Program-made: the position numbers and the translations under genes
Notes under the pieces: model-generated
The model's database searches: none
What the model saw: only the letters and a program-made list of their open reading frames with translations
Told to the model about the DNA's origin: nothing
Part shown: positions 8,310 to 17,111 of the stretch, in pieces
How the letters are laid out: every line of letters begins with the position of its first letter
How positions within the stretch are numbered: the stretch's first letter is position 1
NCBI GenBank assembly: GCA_022843045.1
Contig: JALHOJ010000005.1
Location: forward strand, 30,643 to 94,642
Direction: 5' to 3'
DNA from: Phycisphaerales bacterium
Lineage (GTDB): Bacteria; Planctomycetota; Phycisphaerae; Phycisphaerales; UBA1924
Length of the DNA: 64,000 nt

Positions 8310-10487
8310 ATGTCCGAACGCCACACATTCTCGCCCTTCTGGCATCGCGTGCGGGCCCTCAAGCCGCGATTGCGGCCGCACGTGCAGATCACCCGGCAGC
8401 GATTCCAGGGCGGACGCTGGCACGTGGCGCACGATCCGTCGTCTAACGCGTTTTATCGTCTCTCGCCCGTGCAGCATGAGTTTGTCGGCCTGCTCGACGG
8501 CTCTCGCACCGTGGACGAAGTCTGGCAGCTCAACCTGGCGCGATATGGCGACGATGCGCTCACGCAGAACGATGTCATTCAGGTCTTGAGCCAGCTGTAC
8601 GGCGGCAACCTGCTGCAGGCCGACGTCACGCCCGAGACTGACCAACTGCTCACCCGCGGGCGTGAACGCTTCAAGAAGAAGGCGCTGGGCCAGGCCATCG
8701 GCCTGATGTACTTCCGTGTGCCCTTGTTCAATCCGGATCGGATGCTCGCCGCGACCGAGCCGATCCTCCGCCCCGTGCTCAACCGCTACGGGCTAATCAT
8801 GTGGCTCGTCTTGGTGTTCGCCGCGCTCACGGCGCTGATCCCGCATTGGAAGGCTCTGACGGGCACCTTCGAGGCCGCGATCGCTCCCAGCAACTGGATC
8901 TTCATCGGGATCTCGTTCGTCGTGCTCAAGCTTTGGCACGAGTTCGGGCACGGCGTACTCACCAAGCGATTTGGCGGGCAAGTCCCCGTCTTTGGCGCGA
9001 TGATGCTGGTGATGCTGCCCTCGCCGTTCGTCGACTGCACCAGCGCGTGGAGCTTCCGCAGCAAGTGGCAGCGCGTGCTGGTCGCCTCGGGCGGGATGAT
9101 GTTCGAACTCTTCGCGGCGGCGATCGCGGCGTTTGTGTGGATCGCCACCCGAGACAACCCGGGCGTGGTACACCAGCTCGCGTACAACGCGATGCTCACG
9201 GCGAGCGTGAGCACTGTGATCTTCAATGCCAATCCGCTCATGCGGTTTGACGGGTACTTCATACTGAGCGACATCATCGGCGTGCCCAACTTGATGCAGC
9301 GTTCGATGAACATGCTCAAGTTCCTGTTCCAGAAGCACGTCTATCGCATCGACCAGCCGCAGCCGCCCACGGGCGATGCGCGCGAGGCGTTGATCCTGCT
9401 GGTGTACGGGATTCTGGCTCTCGCCTATCGCGTCTTCATCTTCATCACGATCACGCTGTATGTGCTGGGCAAGTTCTTTGGGCTTGGGCTGGTTCTGGCG
9501 GTGTGGACCGGCGCGATGTGGTTTATTCTGCCCATCGGCCAACTCGTCCACTGGCTCGCGACGCACGGCCAACTCACGCACAAGCGCGGCAAAGCCGTCT
9601 TTGCAACTCTGGCGATGGCGGCGATCGGCCTGCTGGTGCTGGGCGCGGTGCGGTTCCCTGATCATCGCCGGGCGACGGGCGTGGTCGAAAGCCAGAAGTC
9701 GGCCCAGTTGTACGCGGGCGTGCCAGGATTCATCGATCAGGTACACGTCCGCCCGGGCCAGCGGGTCCGGGCCGGACAGCCGGTGGTCACGCTCCAGAAC
9801 CTGGAACTGCAAGCTCAGCTCAAGTTGTCGCAGGGCCAGCTTGACGAAGCCATCGCCCGCGAGCTGCAAGCGGCGTCGCGCTCGCCCGCGGAGGAGATCA
9901 TCGCCCGCGAGTTCGTCACGACCATGCGCAAGTCGCGGGACGTTGCCCAGGAGAAGGTTGACAAGCTGGTCGTGAAGGCACCCTTCGACGGCGTGGTGGT
10001 GCTGGGCAGCGCGCTCGACCGCGTGGGCGCGTTGGTGCCAGACAGCACGCCCCTGTGCGAAGTGATCGACGATCGCGACCTCCGCGTCTCGGCGTCGCTG
10101 TCGCAGACCGAGGCGGACTGGCTCGCGTCGATGTCTCCCGAGCGGTACAAGGTCGAGATGCGCCGTGCGTCACGCGTCCACGACGTGATCGAAGGTGCGC
10201 CGACTCGCATCCCGGTCATCGCGCGCAAGGACGTTCCGCACGATGCGCTGCTGTTCCAGGGCGGCGGGACCATCGCCAGCCAGCAGGGAGCGGACGGCCG
10301 ACCGGAGCCGACCAATCGCGTCTTCAACGCGCACTTTGTCGCAAAGGCTGACGAGGGCGAAGCGGTTCGCGTGGTGGGCCTGCCGGGCGAGCGCGTGATG
10401 CTGCGATTCACACTGCCCAGCCGGCCGCTGCTGTCGCAGTGGTTGGATCGGCTGGAGAAGGCGCTGCAGGGACGAGCGAAGGTGTAA
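8310..10487 (+). CDS. PqqD-like / M50 metalloprotease / HlyD fusion membrane protein
   Basis: 725-residue multi-domain membrane protein starting at ATG 8310. Residues about 40-95 (FYRLSPVQHEFVGLLDGSRT onward) resemble the PqqD-like winged helix that binds peptides in RiPP systems. The membrane region (about 160-455) contains LWHEFGHG near residue 210, the HExxH-type zinc site of M50 site-2 proteases (here HEFGH), and FNANPLMRFDGYF, the distal Asp motif. An HlyD-type adaptor follows (about 460-600), with PGFIDQVHVRPGQRVRAGQP and VVKAPFDGVVVLG. Related proteins are often called 'putative peptide zinc metalloprotease'. The expected job is handling or cleaving an exported peptide at the inner membrane while reaching into the periplasm; the substrate is not visible. 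Confidence 0.88.
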   Translation: MSERHTFSPFWHRVRALKPRLRPHVQITRQRFQGGRWHVAHDPSSNAFYRLSPVQHEFVGLLDGSRTVDEVWQLNLARYGDDALTQNDVIQVLSQLYGGNLLQADVTPETDQLLTRGRERFKKKALGQAIGLMYFRVPLFNPDRMLAATEPILRPVLNRYGLIMWLVLVFAALTALIPHWKALTGTFEAAIAPSNWIFIGISFVVLKLWHEFGHGVLTKRFGGQVPVFGAMMLVMLPSPFVDCTSAWSFRSKWQRVLVASGGMMFELFAAAIAAFVWIATRDNPGVVHQLAYNAMLTASVSTVIFNANPLMRFDGYFILSDIIGVPNLMQRSMNMLKFLFQKHVYRIDQPQPPTGDAREALILLVYGILALAYRVFIFITITLYVLGKFFGLGLVLAVWTGAMWFILPIGQLVHWLATHGQLTHKRGKAVFATLAMAAIGLLVLGAVRFPDHRRATGVVESQKSAQLYAGVPGFIDQVHVRPGQRVRAGQPVVTLQNLELQAQLKLSQGQLDEAIARELQAASRSPAEEIIAREFVTTMRKSRDVAQEKVDKLVVKAPFDGVVVLGSALDRVGALVPDSTPLCEVIDDRDLRVSASLSQTEADWLASMSPERYKVEMRRASRVHDVIEGAPTRIPVIARKDVPHDALLFQGGGTIASQQGADGRPEPTNRVFNAHFVAKADEGEAVRVVGLPGERVMLRFTLPSRPLLSQWLDRLEKALQGRAKV

Positions 10488-10503
10488 ACGCAAGGAAGCT
10501 CGG

Positions 10504-10550
10504 TTTCAGCACAGAGACACAGAGATCAGGAGGAAGAGGAGAAGAGAGAA
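10504..10550. repeat. Single left arm of the 3204-3358 palindrome family
   Basis: TTTCAGCACAGAGACACAGA followed by GAT(C)AGGAGGAAGAGGAGA matches the left arm of the element at 3204-3358 almost base for base. The right arm is missing; unrelated sequence and a T-rich run (about 10637-10663, TTTTCGTTTTTCGC units) follow before the secA-like gene. It looks like a decayed or half copy. Confidence 0.65.
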
Positions 10551-10667
10551 CGGCGGGCGGAGAGAAGCTTCAACGTTGGCCTCACAACGAACGCCTGGGC
10601 CCCACCTGCCCGCACGATCCTCCAAGTCCTATTTGATGCTTTTCGTTTTTCGCTTTTCGTTTTTCCC

Positions 10668-12710
10668 ATGTCCGCATACCCGATCACCAACTACGCCGCC
10701 CTCTACGAGTCCTTGCGGACGCGTCGGCTCAAGCCGATTGCGCCCAAGAACCTCGACACGGTGGCGGTGCGGGCCCGCGTCACGCTGGATCGCGCGCGGC
10801 TGCGGTCCAAGGACCTGTTCGTGCGGGCCCACACGATCGCCGATCGCAACAAGCAGACCAAGTCGATGTCCGACGCGGTGCTCAACCAGGCGGTGGATGA
10901 CATCCGCGAGGTCTTCGTCCGGCGGCGGCAACAGCGCGAGCATGTGGATCAGGCTCTCGCCCTGATCCGCGAGGTCGCGCGGCGTGAAACCGGTGAAGAA
11001 CCGTTCCCTGTGCAGCTCATGGGCGCGCTGGCGATGTACCACGGGCGCGTGATTGAGATGTTGACGGGCGAGGGCAAGACGCTGACTGCGAGTATCGCCG
11101 CGCCGCTGATCGCGTGGCACCATCGCAAGGTTCACGTGCTCACGGTGAACGACTACCTCGCACAGCGCGACGCCCAAAGCCGCGAGTGCATCTACAAGCG
11201 CTGCGGCGTGCGCGTCGGCGCGATCGTGCAGGAGACGCAGACCGACGATCGGTTCCAGATCTACGCCCGCGAGATCGTGTACGGCACGCCCAAGCAGATC
11301 GTCGCCGATTGGCTGCGGGATCAGATTCGCCTGGGCCAGGCAAAGACGCCCTGGGTCGCGAGGACAATGCAGCAGTCGCTCGAAGCCGCGGGCGGCGTGC
11401 GATTTGGCGAAGGCCGGGGCATCCTGCCCATGGTCCCGGGCCTGCACGCGTGCATCGTCGACGAAGCCGACGCGGTGCTCATCGACGAAGGCGTCGTGCC
11501 CCTCATCATCGCTCGGGCGCGGCGCGAGGACGACATGGCGAGCGTGTACGCCGAGGCGTGCGAACTCGCCAAGAAGCTCGACGAGGGCAACGACTACGAG
11601 ATGGACCTGGTGCTGCGCAAGGCGACTCTCAAGTTCCGTGGACAGCAGCGGCTTCGCCAGTTGTTTGCCGAGCATCTTGCGAGGGGCGGCCAGCCGCTGT
11701 TCAAGGCCACCCAGCGGGCCGAGGAACTGATCCGACAGGCCCTGGTCGCCAAGCACTGCTACATCCGAGGTCAACAGTACGAAATCGTCGATGGCAAGGT
11801 CATGATCGTGGACGAGTACACAGGCCGCTTCCTTGCTGACCGCAATTGGGAGCATGGCCTGCACCAGTCCGTCGAGGCCAAGGAAGGGGTCGAAGTCACC
11901 GCGGACCGCGAAACCCTCGCGCGCCTGAGCTTCCAGCGGTACTTTCGCAGCTATCCGTTCCTCTGCGGCATGACCGGCACCGCCGCTGACGCGACGGGCG
12001 AGATCGAAAGCACCTACAGCCGCCCGGTGATGGTGATTCCCACCAATCGTCCCTGCGTCCGTCAGGAGCTGCCCACCCGCGTCTTCCGCACCGCGCGCGA
12101 CAAGTGGGCCGCCATCGCCGACGACATCGCCACCCGCAACGCCAAGGGCCAACCCGTCATCGTCGGCTCTCGCTCCATCACCAGCAGCGAGCACGTCGCC
12201 CGCATGCTCACGCAGCGCGGCATCCCGCACCAGGTCCTCAACGCCAACTTCGACAAGGACGAGGCCAACCTGATTGCGCAGGCCGGGCATGGCGGCACCA
12301 GCACCCGCTCCGCGAGCGTCACCGTCGCGACCAACATGGCAGGACGAGGCACCGACATCAAGATTGACGAAGCCGCGCGTGCTGCGGGGGGGCTGCATGT
12401 GATGCTCACCGAGATGCACGGCGCCAAGCGGATCGACCGTCAGTTCATCGGGCGGGCCGGGCGCCAGGGCGACCCGGGCAGTTGCCAGATGTTTGTAAGC
12501 CTCGAGGATGAACTGATTCGCAAGTTCGCGAAGTGGGCCGGACGCATCGCGCGGGAGCGTTCGAGCGGCCCCGAAGTCTCGGGTGCACCTGGGGTGTTGG
12601 CCCTGTTCCGCTGGGCCCAGTCGCGCAACGAGGCGCACGATCGGCGCAACCGCAGCAGCGTGCTGCGCCAGGACGACTGGATCGACAAACACTTGCCGGG
12701 CATGGGATAA
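10668..12710 (+). CDS. Short accessory SecA-like translocase ATPase
   Basis: 680-residue SecA homologue, against about 850-900 for housekeeping SecA. It has the Walker A segment EMLTGEGKTLTA (about 130-140), VLTVNDYLAQRDA, IVDEADAVLIDEG (Walker B, DEAD in place of the usual DEVD, about 262-272), IVDEYTGR, FLCGMTGTA, NMAGRGTDIKI (about 555) and FIGRAGRQGDPG. It ends soon after the second nucleotide-binding fold, so most of the helical scaffold/wing region and the C-terminal zinc-binding tail (CxC..CH) are missing. It is therefore unlikely to be the cell's general SecA. It follows the M50/HlyD gene by 180 bases on the same strand, suggesting a dedicated role with that membrane complex. ATG 10668 is preferred. 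Confidence 0.9.
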   Translation: MSAYPITNYAALYESLRTRRLKPIAPKNLDTVAVRARVTLDRARLRSKDLFVRAHTIADRNKQTKSMSDAVLNQAVDDIREVFVRRRQQREHVDQALALIREVARRETGEEPFPVQLMGALAMYHGRVIEMLTGEGKTLTASIAAPLIAWHHRKVHVLTVNDYLAQRDAQSRECIYKRCGVRVGAIVQETQTDDRFQIYAREIVYGTPKQIVADWLRDQIRLGQAKTPWVARTMQQSLEAAGGVRFGEGRGILPMVPGLHACIVDEADAVLIDEGVVPLIIARARREDDMASVYAEACELAKKLDEGNDYEMDLVLRKATLKFRGQQRLRQLFAEHLARGGQPLFKATQRAEELIRQALVAKHCYIRGQQYEIVDGKVMIVDEYTGRFLADRNWEHGLHQSVEAKEGVEVTADRETLARLSFQRYFRSYPFLCGMTGTAADATGEIESTYSRPVMVIPTNRPCVRQELPTRVFRTARDKWAAIADDIATRNAKGQPVIVGSRSITSSEHVARMLTQRGIPHQVLNANFDKDEANLIAQAGHGGTSTRSASVTVATNMAGRGTDIKIDEAARAAGGLHVMLTEMHGAKRIDRQFIGRAGRQGDPGSCQMFVSLEDELIRKFAKWAGRIARERSSGPEVSGAPGVLALFRWAQSRNEAHDRRNRSSVLRQDDWIDKHLPGMG

Positions 12711-12925
12711 CGGTTCATTGCAGCGAAGGATCGCGTGCACTTCGCGCCTCCAGCCCGAACACCTTAACACAACTTTCACTTTCTGTTCGCCCAAACGCTG
12801 TGTAAAGCGGTTAAGATGCCGCCAAGATTGTGTTCAGAAGCCTCGTTTTACCGAGTTTCATGGACACGCTGGTGCTGGCTCTCGTTCTCCGCCGCGCGTT
12901 GCGGCTTGCGCACAGGACGCTTCTC

Positions 12926-14107
12926 ATGCAGCAACACTCCCTCGTCGGTCTGGTCGCCCTCATCACCCTCGCCGGCACCGCGCTGGCCCAGCAGCCCGAG
13001 CCCGCTCCCGCGGTCGCGGCTCCTGAAGCTTCGCTTGCCCTGGGCAGCGCGGGCAAGGACGCCAAAGGCTTTTACCTGAAGGGCGGCGACTCGAGCCTGT
13101 ACATCGGCGGCTTCATCCAGACCCGCTTCAGCCTCAACAGCCGCAACGACGTGGCGGATCAGGACGAACTCACGACCGGCTTCTCGACCCGCCGGGCCCG
13201 GTTGGGCGCTCAGGGCGATCTCAACAAGCAACTGAGTTTCAAGGTTGAGGGTGACTTCATTCCGGATGGCTTCAAGTTGCTGGATAGCTTCGGGCGCTGG
13301 ACGTTCAGCGATACAACCCGCATGCGCTTCGGCCAGTTCAAGACCCCGCTGATGAAGGAAGACCTCATCAGTGACACGCAGCAACTCCTCGTCGAGCGCT
13401 CCGTGGGGACTTCGACGTTCCTGCAGGATCGCTCGCAGGGCATCGATCTGCAGTACGCCGACGGCAACCTCCGCCTCACCGGCGCGTTCACCGACGGCCT
13501 CAAGACCCTCAACACCAACTTCGACAGCTCGTCTGAAGCTGACTTTGGCCTGACGGGCCGGGCCGAGTGGAAGTGGGCGGGCGAGTGGAAGAACTTCGAC
13601 GGATTCACCAGCTTCCAGGGCGGCAAGTACGCCGGGTATCTGGGCGGTGCGGTGCACTACCAGGACGGCGGCGAAACTGGCGGCACCGCCGACCAGTCGG
13701 TGCTGCAGTACACCTTGGACAGCATGGCCAAGGGCGACGGCTGGAACCTGTTTGGCGCATTCGTGGGTCGGCGGACTGAGCCGACGACGGGCGAATTTGA
13801 TGACTTTGGCTTCCTGGTGCAGGGCGGATACATGGTCGCGGCCCAGTGGGAGCTCGCGGCCCGCTACAGCCTGACGATGCCCGACGACACCCGCGTGGAT
13901 GGCGATGACTTCAGCGAAGTGACGCTGGGCGTGAACCACTTCATCCTGCCCGAGAGCCACGCCGTGAAGCTGTCGATGGACGTGACCTACTGCATCGACG
14001 ATCAGGCCGGCAGCAACAGCATCGTTCGCCCGAGCGCCGCCAACGCGTTCCTCGCGGCGCCCGACGATCAGATTTACGCCCGCATCCAGTTCCAGATCGT
14101 GTATTGA
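12926..14107 (+). CDS. Outer-membrane porin, phosphate-selective porin O/P (OprP) type
   Basis: 393-residue beta-barrel channel of the OprO/OprP type, expected in the outer membrane. ATG 12926 has AGGA eight bases upstream and opens a clear signal peptide (hydrophobic core LVGLVALITLAGTA, cleavage after ALAQ). An earlier in-frame start would put about 32 unrelated residues before it. Alternating hydrophobic strands run to the terminal IYARIQFQIVY, whose aromatic last residue is typical of barrel proteins. YIGGFIQTRFSLNS and TTRMRFGQFKTPLMKED match the family pattern. It lies 215 bases after the SecA-like gene and is closed by a strong terminator, so it may have its own promoter. Its ion preference cannot be read. 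Confidence 0.87.
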   Translation: MQQHSLVGLVALITLAGTALAQQPEPAPAVAAPEASLALGSAGKDAKGFYLKGGDSSLYIGGFIQTRFSLNSRNDVADQDELTTGFSTRRARLGAQGDLNKQLSFKVEGDFIPDGFKLLDSFGRWTFSDTTRMRFGQFKTPLMKEDLISDTQQLLVERSVGTSTFLQDRSQGIDLQYADGNLRLTGAFTDGLKTLNTNFDSSSEADFGLTGRAEWKWAGEWKNFDGFTSFQGGKYAGYLGGAVHYQDGGETGGTADQSVLQYTLDSMAKGDGWNLFGAFVGRRTEPTTGEFDDFGFLVQGGYMVAAQWELAARYSLTMPDDTRVDGDDFSEVTLGVNHFILPESHAVKLSMDVTYCIDDQAGSNSIVRPSAANAFLAAPDDQIYARIQFQIVY

Positions 14108-14137
14108 GCGACGCTCGGACACGACAACTCGACGCAA

Positions 14138-14177
14138 ACACGCACCGTGGCGACCAGTCCGGTGCGTGTGTTTTTTT
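14138..14177 (+). terminator. Intrinsic terminator after the porin gene
   Basis: A perfect 10-bp stem, ACACGCACCG (14138-14147) with CGGTGCGTGT (14160-14169), has a 12-base loop and is followed by G and seven T residues. It lies 30 bases after the porin stop and just before folK. Confidence 0.92.
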
Positions 14178-14208
14178 GGGGTCTCCGCCCGCATCGATAC
14201 GATTCGGC

Positions 14209-14760
14209 GTGACGCCCTTCGACCAGCCCGACACGCCCGTTCTCTGCGCTGTGGCGCTGGGAGCAAACCTCCCCTCGCGCGCGGGCTCGCCCGAGCAGAC
14301 GGTCCGGGGTGCGCTTGAGCGACTGGCCGTCCTGCCGCTCACGCAACTGGTCGCCACTTCCGCACTGCGCACCACCACCCCCCAAGGCCCCGGCACGCAA
14401 GGCCAGCCGCCCTACGTCAATGCCTGTGCGGCTCTGCGTTCGCTGCTGACGCCCCGCGGGCTGCTCGCGATGCTGCTGGACATCGAGCGGGAGTTCGGGC
14501 GCATCCGCTCATCGGACCAACGCAACGCTCCGCGCACCCTTGATCTCGATCTGCTGGTGTTCGGGGATAGGGTCATCGACGACCGCGGGTCCGAACCCGC
14601 CCTTATCTTGCCTCATCCGCGCCTCGCCGAACGGCGGTTCGTGCTCGAGCCACTTGCGGAGATTCTGCCCGACCTCGTCGTACCACCTGCGGGGGTCAAC
14701 GAGACGGGCATGAGCGTGCGAACGCTTCTGGAGCGCCTGCCGCCCGTTTCCGCACCATAA
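14209..14760 (+). CDS. folK: 6-hydroxymethyl-7,8-dihydropterin pyrophosphokinase
   Basis: HPPK transfers pyrophosphate from ATP to 6-hydroxymethyl-dihydropterin in folate synthesis, in the cytoplasm. GTG 14209 is the first start after the upstream terminator and gives 183 residues, near the usual length. VALGANLP opens the fold, PPYVNACA is the substrate-contact strand, IEREFGRIRSSDQRNAPRTL with DLDLLVFGD is the family signature with the Mg-binding aspartates, and LPHPRLAERRFVLEPLAEI is the conserved C-terminal segment. The next gene starts eight bases after its stop. No other folate gene is in the window; the PAH gene at the left edge is a pterin user but has no link in position. Confidence 0.93.
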   Translation: MTPFDQPDTPVLCAVALGANLPSRAGSPEQTVRGALERLAVLPLTQLVATSALRTTTPQGPGTQGQPPYVNACAALRSLLTPRGLLAMLLDIEREFGRIRSSDQRNAPRTLDLDLLVFGDRVIDDRGSEPALILPHPRLAERRFVLEPLAEILPDLVVPPAGVNETGMSVRTLLERLPPVSAP

Positions 14761-14768
14761 ACTCCAGC

Positions 14769-16181
14769 ATGGAACGAGGAGGATTGATCGGCTGGGGATG
14801 TGTCGCCCGCGTGTGCGTCATGGGTTGTGCGCTGGCGTCGTTCGCGCACGATGGTTTCGCGCAGTCCCGCGCTGCCATGGGGCTCGCGCGGCATCTGAAC
14901 ACGCACGCGGAAGCCGCCTCCGCCGGGCCGGTCCAGCCCGCGGCCACTCCCGCGGAGTGGATCGATCGCATGACTGCGGCGTATCGCTCCGGACCGATCG
15001 TCGAGCACATCGAGTTCGAAGGTGTCATCCCCGCGGGGCAGCGTGCCGACGCGTGGCTGCGCGTGGACGCCGGAAGCGACGATGACGCCTCGCCTCGCGT
15101 GGCCCGCCTGCGGCTGGACGCGAGCCGCGCGATCATCTGGGCCCAGGGCGATCGCGTGGTGTTTGCCCACGCCGACAACCCCGTCGCATTCGCGGAGAGG
15201 GTTGTTGCGGGCGGTTTCGGTGGCGGCCTGATTCGCGAAGTGCCCCAGTCGCCCTTGCCTCAACTTGGCCTTGCGCTGACCGACACATCCGGCGCGCCGC
15301 GCTGGGACCCCCGCCGCGTGCGTTGGAACAGCGCGAGCACGCAGAACGACTTTGTCACGCTGGAGGGCATGCTCGATCAGCAGCGCGTGGCGCTCAACCT
15401 CGACGCGGCAACCGCGCGACTGGTGTCGTTTGAACTGACAGTCGCACAGGACCAGACGCTCAAGGCGACTGTGACGCGGCTTGCCGCGGAGGATCCTCAG
15501 ACGTGGCCTATTGCGCTGACGGGCCGTACCAAGGTCGCCAGCCCCGCCGAGCTCCGCGCCCTGCCCCGTCCCATTGAGCCCGGGCAAGCCGCGCCGCCGC
15601 TGGGGCTCATGACTCGCGACTTGTCGGGCTGGAGTCTGGTCGAGAATCTCGCGCAGGCGGCGAAGGCTGGTCGTGGCCAGTCTGGAGCGATCGGCGCGCT
15701 GGTGCTGGTCGGCGGGTCGAGCGATCCCGCCCAGGTCGGCCTTTCCCTGCGCGCGGCCCGCGGCGCGGCGCGGCTCGCACGCGAGCTAGACGCCCAGCTC
15801 GCGCAGGGTCTGCCCCAGACGCCCAAGCTGCTGGTGCGCATGGTGGGCGTGCTCGAGCTTGCCGAGGTGTCGCGCGAACGCATCGCCGCTCTCGAGGCCC
15901 AGTGGCGAGCCGCCAACCCCATCAAGGGAGAAGCGGGCAAAGACGCCATGCCCGAATTGCTCTGGACCAGCGGCGGGATCGAAACCCTGCGGCAACTCGC
16001 GCCCGCGCAGTCCGTCGCGCTGGTGCTTATCGACGATCGCCAGGTGCTGCGAGGCGTGTTGACGCTGGAAGGCAGGCTGCTCGATGAGGCTGCGATTGCG
16101 GAGGAGTTGCGAACGATGCTTCGCGAGCCGGTGGCGACGCCTGGAGAAAAGCCGGCGCTGAACAAGGCGGGTGAGAAGTAG
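14769..16181 (+). CDS. Exported protein of unknown function with possible thioredoxin-like C-terminal half
   Basis: 470 residues from ATG 14769. It has a probable signal peptide (VCVMGCALASFAHDGFA, then AQSRA). Residues about 60-250 look like the beta-rich, lipoprotein-carrier-like domain often seen in planctomycete secreted proteins (short beta strands, repeated 'D..R.V'). After EPGQAAPPLGLMTRDLSGWSL, a phrase like the start of redoxin domains ('iGkpaPdf.l.dl.G..v'), the rest (about 280-450) could be a thioredoxin fold, but no CxxC is present. It may therefore bind rather than reduce. It follows folK by eight bases. The nearby convergent rsmE suggests no functional link. The fold call is an inference from pattern. 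Confidence 0.72.
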   Translation: MERGGLIGWGCVARVCVMGCALASFAHDGFAQSRAAMGLARHLNTHAEAASAGPVQPAATPAEWIDRMTAAYRSGPIVEHIEFEGVIPAGQRADAWLRVDAGSDDDASPRVARLRLDASRAIIWAQGDRVVFAHADNPVAFAERVVAGGFGGGLIREVPQSPLPQLGLALTDTSGAPRWDPRRVRWNSASTQNDFVTLEGMLDQQRVALNLDAATARLVSFELTVAQDQTLKATVTRLAAEDPQTWPIALTGRTKVASPAELRALPRPIEPGQAAPPLGLMTRDLSGWSLVENLAQAAKAGRGQSGAIGALVLVGGSSDPAQVGLSLRAARGAARLARELDAQLAQGLPQTPKLLVRMVGVLELAEVSRERIAALEAQWRAANPIKGEAGKDAMPELLWTSGGIETLRQLAPAQSVALVLIDDRQVLRGVLTLEGRLLDEAAIAEELRTMLREPVATPGEKPALNKAGEK

Positions 16182-16220
16182 GGCTGGTCACTCGCGACTC
16201 TGCTGCTGCTGTGCGTTGAC

Positions 16221-16248
16221 CCGGGTCTTCGCAAGGCCTCAGACCCGG
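16221..16248. terminator. Hairpin between convergent genes, possible bidirectional terminator
   Basis: CCGGGTCT (16221-16228) and AGACCCGG (16241-16248) form a perfect 8-bp stem with a 12-base loop between two converging genes. No T run follows on either strand, so this is weaker than the porin terminator. Confidence 0.45.
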
Positions 16249-16275
16249 CGTTTGATTGTGGGCGTCATCCGCGCT

Positions 16276-17010
16276 TCATGACGAAGTTCGCATCATTGCA
16301 CACGCACCCGCGATGACCGCTGCGGTTTCGATCCGCATCGCATGGGGACCGAACTTCGTGACGACGGCGCCTGCGCTTCGCGCCCGCGCGAGCTCTTCGT
16401 CGGTGAAGCCACCCTCCGGCCCCACCAGCACGCGCACCACGCTCACGCCCACGATCGCAGGCGCACACGCATCCCACGCTTCGCCCGATTGGTCCGCGAT
16501 GGTCACTCGCGTGCCGGGCACCGCTCGCAGCGCATCGTCCAGCTCGATCATCGTTCCGACTTCCATCAACCACGCCCGCCCGCACTGCTTGAGCGATTCC
16601 TCGCAGACGCGCTCGAGCCGCTCCAGCTTGCCCGAGCGCGGCTCCACGACTGTCCGCGCCGTGCGAAGCGGGAACCACGCCGCCACGCCCGTCTGCGACA
16701 GTCCATCAATCATCGCAGAAAGATGATCGCCCTTGGGCGGACTCGTACACATCTCCACTCGCGGCACCGGCGGCGGAGCGACCGTCACGTCGGTGACTTC
16801 AACCACCATCTGCCAATCGCCCCGTCCTGACTTATTGATCGCACCGACGCGCCCCTCCGCCAGCAACCCTCGCCCATTGCGAAGGCCGATCCGATCGCCC
16901 GTTTCGCACCGCTTCACCCGCACAGCATGGTGGGCCTCTGGTCCGAGAATGGGCACCTTTTCGCCCGCTTGTGCGGTCTGGAGATCGGGTAGATAGACGA
17001 CGTGGGCCAT
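16276..17010 (-). CDS. rsmE: 16S rRNA (uracil-1498-N3)-methyltransferase
   Basis: RsmE-type SPOUT methyltransferase that methylates U1498 of 16S rRNA using S-adenosylmethionine. The 244-residue length is typical. The N-terminal PUA-like domain (about 1-75) contains HHAVRVKRCETGDRI. The knotted domain ends with VRVLVGPEGGFTDEELARAR and FGPHAMRIETAA, the SAM-binding and knot motifs of the family. ATG 17010 gives the standard N-terminus. It is transcribed away from the acidic protein at 17112, with about 100 bases between the two starts, so that gap should hold both promoters. Confidence 0.95.
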   Translation of the reverse strand: MAHVVYLPDLQTAQAGEKVPILGPEAHHAVRVKRCETGDRIGLRNGRGLLAEGRVGAINKSGRGDWQMVVEVTDVTVAPPPVPRVEMCTSPPKGDHLSAMIDGLSQTGVAAWFPLRTARTVVEPRSGKLERLERVCEESLKQCGRAWLMEVGTMIELDDALRAVPGTRVTIADQSGEAWDACAPAIVGVSVVRVLVGPEGGFTDEELARARSAGAVVTKFGPHAMRIETAAVIAGACAMMRTSS

Positions 17011-17111
17011 CGGTTCGGTGTCCGTTGCAGCAGGCCCCGCCTGCGTCCGATGAACGCGGCGTGAGCGCGGACGCTCGCGCTCGCTTCGCCGCGCTCATTG
17101 TATCGACCCAC

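Noticed and set aside
10629..12794. 721-codon minus-strand open frame opposite the SecA-like gene
   Set aside because: Pure antisense shadow of a gene with intact SecA motifs.
12711..12925. Possible Pho-box-like sequence before the porin (ACAACTTTCACTTT)
   Set aside because: Only partly similar to CTTTCATA-type repeats and no second repeat at 11-base spacing; phosphate control is not supported.
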